A stretch of DNA of 64,000 nucleotides from Kribbella sindirgiensis (lineage in GTDB: Bacteria; Actinomycetota; Actinomycetes; Propionibacteriales; Kribbellaceae). The notes under the pieces were generated by a model. That model made no database searches. It was not told the DNA's origin and saw only the letters and a list, made by a program, of their open reading frames with translations. The position numbers and the translations under genes are program-made. Below, piece after piece: positions 60,627 through 64,000 of this stretch; position 1 is the first letter of the stretch; each line of letters starts with the position of its first letter. The stretch covers positions 682,001-746,000 of the forward strand of contig NZ_SJKA01000001.1 in NCBI RefSeq assembly GCF_004331435.1, given 5' to 3'.

Positions 60627-62587
60627 TGGCCGCCATCACGAGTGACCTGGAAGTCGAGGTACGCCGGCCTCGGCGGAGCGTGGTCGTCGGCGTACTGCTC
60701 GTCGTGTGGGTCGCGGCGTACTTCGTCCTGCGCGGGATCGACACGCTCGTCCTCGGCGGGCAGGAGACCACCTCGCTGCATCGCTGGCTGACCGAGCACC
60801 GCGACGACGTCGGCCAGGGCAACGCGTTCTTCGATGCGATCCGGATCGTCGTCGACCACTTCGTCGTCCTGCTGCAGAACCTCATCTCGCAACCGTCGTT
60901 CGACCGTCCGGTCCCGGTGATCGGGTGGCTCGGCGTGGTCGCGATCGCGGCGTACTGCGCGTGGGCGTTCGGCAACTGGAAGGTCGCCGTACTGACGGCC
61001 GCCGGGCTCGGCTTCGTCGGGTTGCAGGGGTTGTGGCAGGAGAGCATGGACACGCTCGCGCTGACCGTCGCGGCTGTGCTGCTGTCGTTGCTGGTCGCGA
61101 TCCCGCTCGGTATCTGGGCCGGCCTGTCGAACCGGGCGTTCCGGGTCGCGACGCTGGCGCTCGACCTGATGCAGACGCTGCCCACGTTCGTGTACCTCGC
61201 GCCGCTCACGCTGTTCTTCGCGATCGGCCCGGCCGCGGCGACGATCGCCACCTTGATCTACGCGGCGCCGCCCGCGGTCCGGCTGACTGCGCACGCGATC
61301 CGCTCGGTGCCGCCGGAGAGTGTCGAGGCCGCGCGCTCGCTCGGCTCGACCCGCGGCCAGACCTTGCTGAAGGTCCTGCTGCCGATGTCCCGGTCGACCG
61401 TTGTCGTCGGCATCAACCAGACCATCATGGCGGCGCTGTCGATGGTGACCGTGGCCGCGCTGATCGACGCGCCCGGCCTCGGCCAGACCGTGCTGAAGGC
61501 GCTGCAGACGCTCGACGTCGGCGTCGCATTCAACGCCGGGCTCGCGATCGTGGTGATCGCGATCGTCCTCGACCGTGTGACGACCGCAGCGGGCGACCGG
61601 CCGTGGCGTACGGCGAGCGTGCGGCGCAAGGTGCTCCTCGGCGCGGGTGCCGTCGCGGTGCTCGTGGCGGTCTGGTTCTCGCGCACGTACGTGTGGGCGG
61701 CCGAGTTCCCCTCGGACGTGAACGTCGGTTCGCGGATCGCCGTGGTCGCGTCCGACGTGACCGCGTGGGTGCAGGACGTGTTCGGCGGGTTCACGTACGG
61801 CGTGCGGGACGCGGTCACCATCGGCCTCCTGAACCCGCTCGAAGGGCTCCTGACCGGGTCGCCCTGGTGGCTCGTCAGCGCGGTCGTCGTCGCGCTGGCT
61901 TTTCTGCTCGGCGGCTGGCGAGGTGCCGTGCCGGCGGCGGTCTGCCTGGGGTTGCTGGTCGCGACCGGCGTGTGGCAGGACAGCATGGTCACGCTGGCGT
62001 CGACGTTGCTCGCGACCGTCGTGGTCGTGGCCGTCGGCCTCGCGCTCGGTGTGTGGGCCGGGCGGAACCACCGGGTCGACATCTGGATCCGGCCGGTGCT
62101 CGACGCGGGGCAGACGATGCCGCCGTTCGTGTACCTGGTGCCGTTCCTGGCGTTGTTCGGGACCAGCCGGTTCACCGCGATCGCGGCCGCGGTGGTGTTC
62201 GCCGTACCGGTGACCACCAAGATCGTTGCGGACGGCATCAAGGCGGTGCCGGTCGTGACTGTGGAGGCGGCGAACTCGGTCGGGTCGAGCACCTGGCAGG
62301 TGATCAGCAAGGTGCAGCTGCCGGTGGCGCGGCGGGCGATCACGCTCGCGGTGAACCAAGGGCTGATCTACGTGTTGTCGATGGTGGTCTGTGGTGGCTT
62401 GGTCGGTGCGGGCGCTCTCGGGTACGACGTGGTCGCGGGCTTCGCGCAGAGCGAGCTGTACGGCAAGGGGCTGGCCGCCGGGCTCGCTATCGTCCTGCTG
62501 GGCGTCATGCTCGACCGCATCACGCAGGCAGCTGCCCGGCGTACTCAGAATTTCCAGGGTGTCCAAGGTAGAGGAGACAAGCGGTGA
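60626..62587 (+). CDS. proW: Glycine betaine ABC transporter permease, two permease domains fused
   Basis: A 653-aa protein with two binding-protein-dependent permease domains. Domain 1 (about 140-320) has GIWAGLSNRAFRVATLALDL and the EAA-type loop SVEAARSLGSTRGQTLLKVL. Domain 2 (about 460-640) has GVWAGRNHRVDIWIRPVLD and TVEAANSVGSSTWQVISKVQ. The two domains align along their length, so this is a duplication-fusion rather than a frameshift. Most ProW proteins have one domain that dimerises; here one chain could supply both halves. The start overlaps the proV stop, and the end overlaps the binding-protein start by 4 nt. Confidence 0.93.
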   Translation: MAAITSDLEVEVRRPRRSVVVGVLLVVWVAAYFVLRGIDTLVLGGQETTSLHRWLTEHRDDVGQGNAFFDAIRIVVDHFVVLLQNLISQPSFDRPVPVIGWLGVVAIAAYCAWAFGNWKVAVLTAAGLGFVGLQGLWQESMDTLALTVAAVLLSLLVAIPLGIWAGLSNRAFRVATLALDLMQTLPTFVYLAPLTLFFAIGPAAATIATLIYAAPPAVRLTAHAIRSVPPESVEAARSLGSTRGQTLLKVLLPMSRSTVVVGINQTIMAALSMVTVAALIDAPGLGQTVLKALQTLDVGVAFNAGLAIVVIAIVLDRVTTAAGDRPWRTASVRRKVLLGAGAVAVLVAVWFSRTYVWAAEFPSDVNVGSRIAVVASDVTAWVQDVFGGFTYGVRDAVTIGLLNPLEGLLTGSPWWLVSAVVVALAFLLGGWRGAVPAAVCLGLLVATGVWQDSMVTLASTLLATVVVVAVGLALGVWAGRNHRVDIWIRPVLDAGQTMPPFVYLVPFLALFGTSRFTAIAAAVVFAVPVTTKIVADGIKAVPVVTVEAANSVGSSTWQVISKVQLPVARRAITLAVNQGLIYVLSMVVCGGLVGAGALGYDVVAGFAQSELYGKGLAAGLAIVLLGVMLDRITQAAARRTQNFQGVQGRGDKR

Positions 62588-63540
62588 AGAAGCTCCGGTA
62601 CGCCGGTGTGCTGACGGCGGTCGCGCTCGCGGTCGCAGGGTGCGGCGGCGAGAAGGTCGGCTCACAGCCGCAGCCGAGCGCCGGTAAGGAGTGCGGCACC
62701 TTCAACCTGACCGTGAGCCCGTGGGTCGGGTACGAGGCGAACGCCGCCGTGGTCGCGTACGTCGCGACCAAGGACCTCGGCTGCAAGGTGGTGAAGAAGA
62801 ACCTCAAGGAGGAGATCGCCTGGCAGGGGTTCGCCACCGGCGAGGTGGACGTGAACCTGGAGAACTGGGGCCACGAGGACCTGAAGAAGAAGTACATCGA
62901 GACCGACAAGGTCGCGGTCGAGGCCGGGTCCACCGGGGTCAAGGGCGTGATCGGCTGGTACGTGCCGCCGTGGATGGCCGCCAAGTACCCGGACATCACC
63001 GACTACAAGAACCTCAACAAGTACGCCGCGCTCTTCAAGACGTCGGAGTCCGGCGGCAAGGGGCAGCTGCTCGACGGCGACCCGTCGTACGTGACGAACG
63101 ACGAGGCGCTGGTGAAGAACCTGGCGCTGAACTACAAGGTCGTGCAGAGCGGCAGCGAGACCGCGCTGATCCAGGCGTTCCGCGACGCGGAGAAGAACAA
63201 GCGGCCGTTGCTCGCGTACTTCTACGAGCCGCAGTGGTTCTTCAACGAGATCAAGCTCGTGAAGGTCAACCTGCCCGCATACAAGGCCGGCTGCGACGCG
63301 GTCCCGGCGAAGATCGCCTGCGACTACCCGCCGTACGACCTCGACAAAATTGTCTCGAAGAAGTTCGCCGACTCCGGCAGCCCGGCGTACGACCTGGTCA
63401 AGAACTTCCAGTGGACCAACGAAGACCAGAACGCCGTGGCCCGGATGATCGCCGTCGACAAACTGACCCCCGACCAGGCCGCCGAGAAGTGGGTCAAGTC
63501 CAACGAGTCAAAGGTCAACACCTGGCTCGGCAGATCGTAA
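62584..63540 (+). CDS. Glycine betaine ABC transporter substrate-binding lipoprotein
   Basis: A 318-aa protein with a lipoprotein signal peptide and lipobox LAVAGC (Cys20), anchored outside the membrane. It belongs to the OpuAC family: NLTVSPWVGYEANAAVVAYV, NLENWGHEDLKKKYIE, and GVIGWYVPPWMAAKYP contain the aromatic residues that form the betaine-binding box. The GTG start overlaps the permease stop by 4 nt. The operon ends here, followed by an 87-nt gap with palindromic sites. Confidence 0.93.
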   Translation: MKKLRYAGVLTAVALAVAGCGGEKVGSQPQPSAGKECGTFNLTVSPWVGYEANAAVVAYVATKDLGCKVVKKNLKEEIAWQGFATGEVDVNLENWGHEDLKKKYIETDKVAVEAGSTGVKGVIGWYVPPWMAAKYPDITDYKNLNKYAALFKTSESGGKGQLLDGDPSYVTNDEALVKNLALNYKVVQSGSETALIQAFRDAEKNKRPLLAYFYEPQWFFNEIKLVKVNLPAYKAGCDAVPAKIACDYPPYDLDKIVSKKFADSGSPAYDLVKNFQWTNEDQNAVARMIAVDKLTPDQAAEKWVKSNESKVNTWLGRS

Positions 63541-63570
63541 CCAGATGTAGTGGGACTCTCACTAGAACGA

Positions 63571-63607
63571 TAGTACAAGCTGGTTGTGATACAACTAATT
63601 TGTACTA
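63571..63607. promoter_or_regulatory. Nested palindromic regulatory site before the ATPase gene
   Basis: Outer arms TAGTACAA (63571-63578) and TTGTACTA (63600-63607) enclose inner arms GTTGT (63583-63587) and ACAAC (63591-63595). The region is AT-rich against a GC-rich background and lies 20 nt before the downstream GTG. It fits an operator or promoter for the next gene. Confidence 0.5.
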
Positions 63608-63627
63608 CGAAGATCTAGGGAGATGCA

Positions 63628-64000
63628 GTGGACGCCATCGTGGGTCGCCGCGCCGAGCTGGGCGAACTGGAACGCGCCTGGAACCGGGCTCGGCGCGGCG
63701 AACCTCAACTGGTGGCGCTGTGGGGCAGGCGCCGGGTGGGCAAGACCTACCTGCTGACACATTTCGCCGACGGCAAGCGCACGGTGTACTTCACAGCGAC
63801 CCGGCAGGACAGCGAGGAGCGGCAGGTCGCACGGTTCGCCGCCGCCGTCGGCGAGCAGTTGGGCGAGGACACGGCGGATCTGATGGGCGGCGGCTTCACC
63901 GACTGGGAGGCCGCCCTTCGCTTCGTGCTTCGGATCTCGGTCGACGACCCGTTGCTGGTGGTACTCGACGAGGTCCCGCGGTTGCTTGCCGGGCGTCCCG
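63628..64000 (+). CDS. Archaeal-type P-loop ATPase (DUF234/COG1672 group), 3' truncated
   Basis: The first 124 codons are in the window. The start is GTG 63628 after GGGAG. The translation begins VDAIVGRRAELGELERAW, then Walker A GRRRVGKTYLL, and the Walker B region VVLDEVPRLL (DE pair). This matches predicted AAA+-like ATPases of COG1672, which commonly pair with a restriction-endonuclease-like DUF234 domain at their C-terminus; that part is outside the window. The role is unknown, and the group is often linked to mobile or defence-type loci. Confidence 0.85.
   Translation, partial: MDAIVGRRAELGELERAWNRARRGEPQLVALWGRRRVGKTYLLTHFADGKRTVYFTATRQDSEERQVARFAAAVGEQLGEDTADLMGGGFTDWEAALRFVLRISVDDPLLVVLDEVPRLLAGRP

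Noticed and set aside
60386-62665. 759-codon minus-strand frame opposite proW
   Set aside because: Asp/Arg/His-rich low-complexity translation, no ribosome site, opposite a clear transporter gene.

Overview
The window is one contig of high-GC actinobacterial chromosome, close to 70% GC by eye, with many GTG starts, short spacers and frequent 1-4 nt start/stop overlaps. Gene content and order suggest a Nocardioidaceae/Kribbella-type soil actinobacterium; that assignment is inference from style, not from a marker gene. The core is the conserved actinobacterial cell-division and signalling block: crgA, a DUF881 gene, pabA/trpG-type amidotransferase, pknB, pbpA, rodA/ftsW, pstP, fhaB, fhaA and a tRNA-Leu(CAG). 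In Mycobacterium and Streptomyces this block carries the growth-control Ser/Thr kinase system. Here it has only pknB (no adjacent pknA), and no class E sortase between the DUF881 and pabA genes.

Layout. 1-5.5 kb: a truncated gene, a 50-aa ORF, GNAT acetyltransferase, B-box-like/rhomboid protease, cyclophilin, a membrane-anchored Ala/Lys/Glu-rich protein, Ogt and a DUF4328 protein. 5.7-10.4 kb: a second DUF4328 protein with a long repetitive tail, a TIM-barrel isomerase, and a divergent TetR/FAD-monooxygenase pair with two matched operators. 10.4-18 kb: an arabinan-type locus (LacI repressor, GH51, two GH43) followed by two tandem secreted paralogues. 17.9-27 kb: a frameshifted MocR regulator, an ECF41 sigma factor with its oxidoreductase partner, a PNPOx-family protein, a 420-nt palindrome-rich gap, a drug-efflux-type ABC transporter preceded by an EXLDI/RHH protein, a PQ-loop protein and an Lrp regulator. 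27-36.7 kb: the core block. 36.9-48.3 kb: an ABC-2 exporter, an HTH regulator, a 1,200-aa subtilase, a broken PrsW protease, CysS and a secreted endonuclease I. 48.3-56.2 kb: an 868-aa tandem-duplicated NTPase, then four members of one secreted protein family (three in tandem, one inverted) around an iron-regulated siderophore-interacting protein. 56.2-64 kb: membrane proteins, a disrupted VbhA-like antitoxin, an APH(6)-type kinase, truncated haemoglobin, a glycine betaine ABC importer and the start of another ATPase.

Functional links: LacI probably represses the divergent arabinofuranosidase operon. TetR and the FAD monooxygenase share an operator region. The EXLDI protein probably autoregulates itself and the ABC exporter. 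PknB/PstP/FhaA/FhaB with PbpA/RodA/CrgA couple phosphorylation to peptidoglycan synthesis and septation. ProV-ProW-binding protein form an osmoprotectant importer. The most unusual items are the duplicated NTPase with a degenerate second P-loop, the four-copy secreted family, the EXLDI operator, a DnaA-box cluster beside crgA, and three genes with inactivating lesions (MocR, PrsW, VbhA-like).
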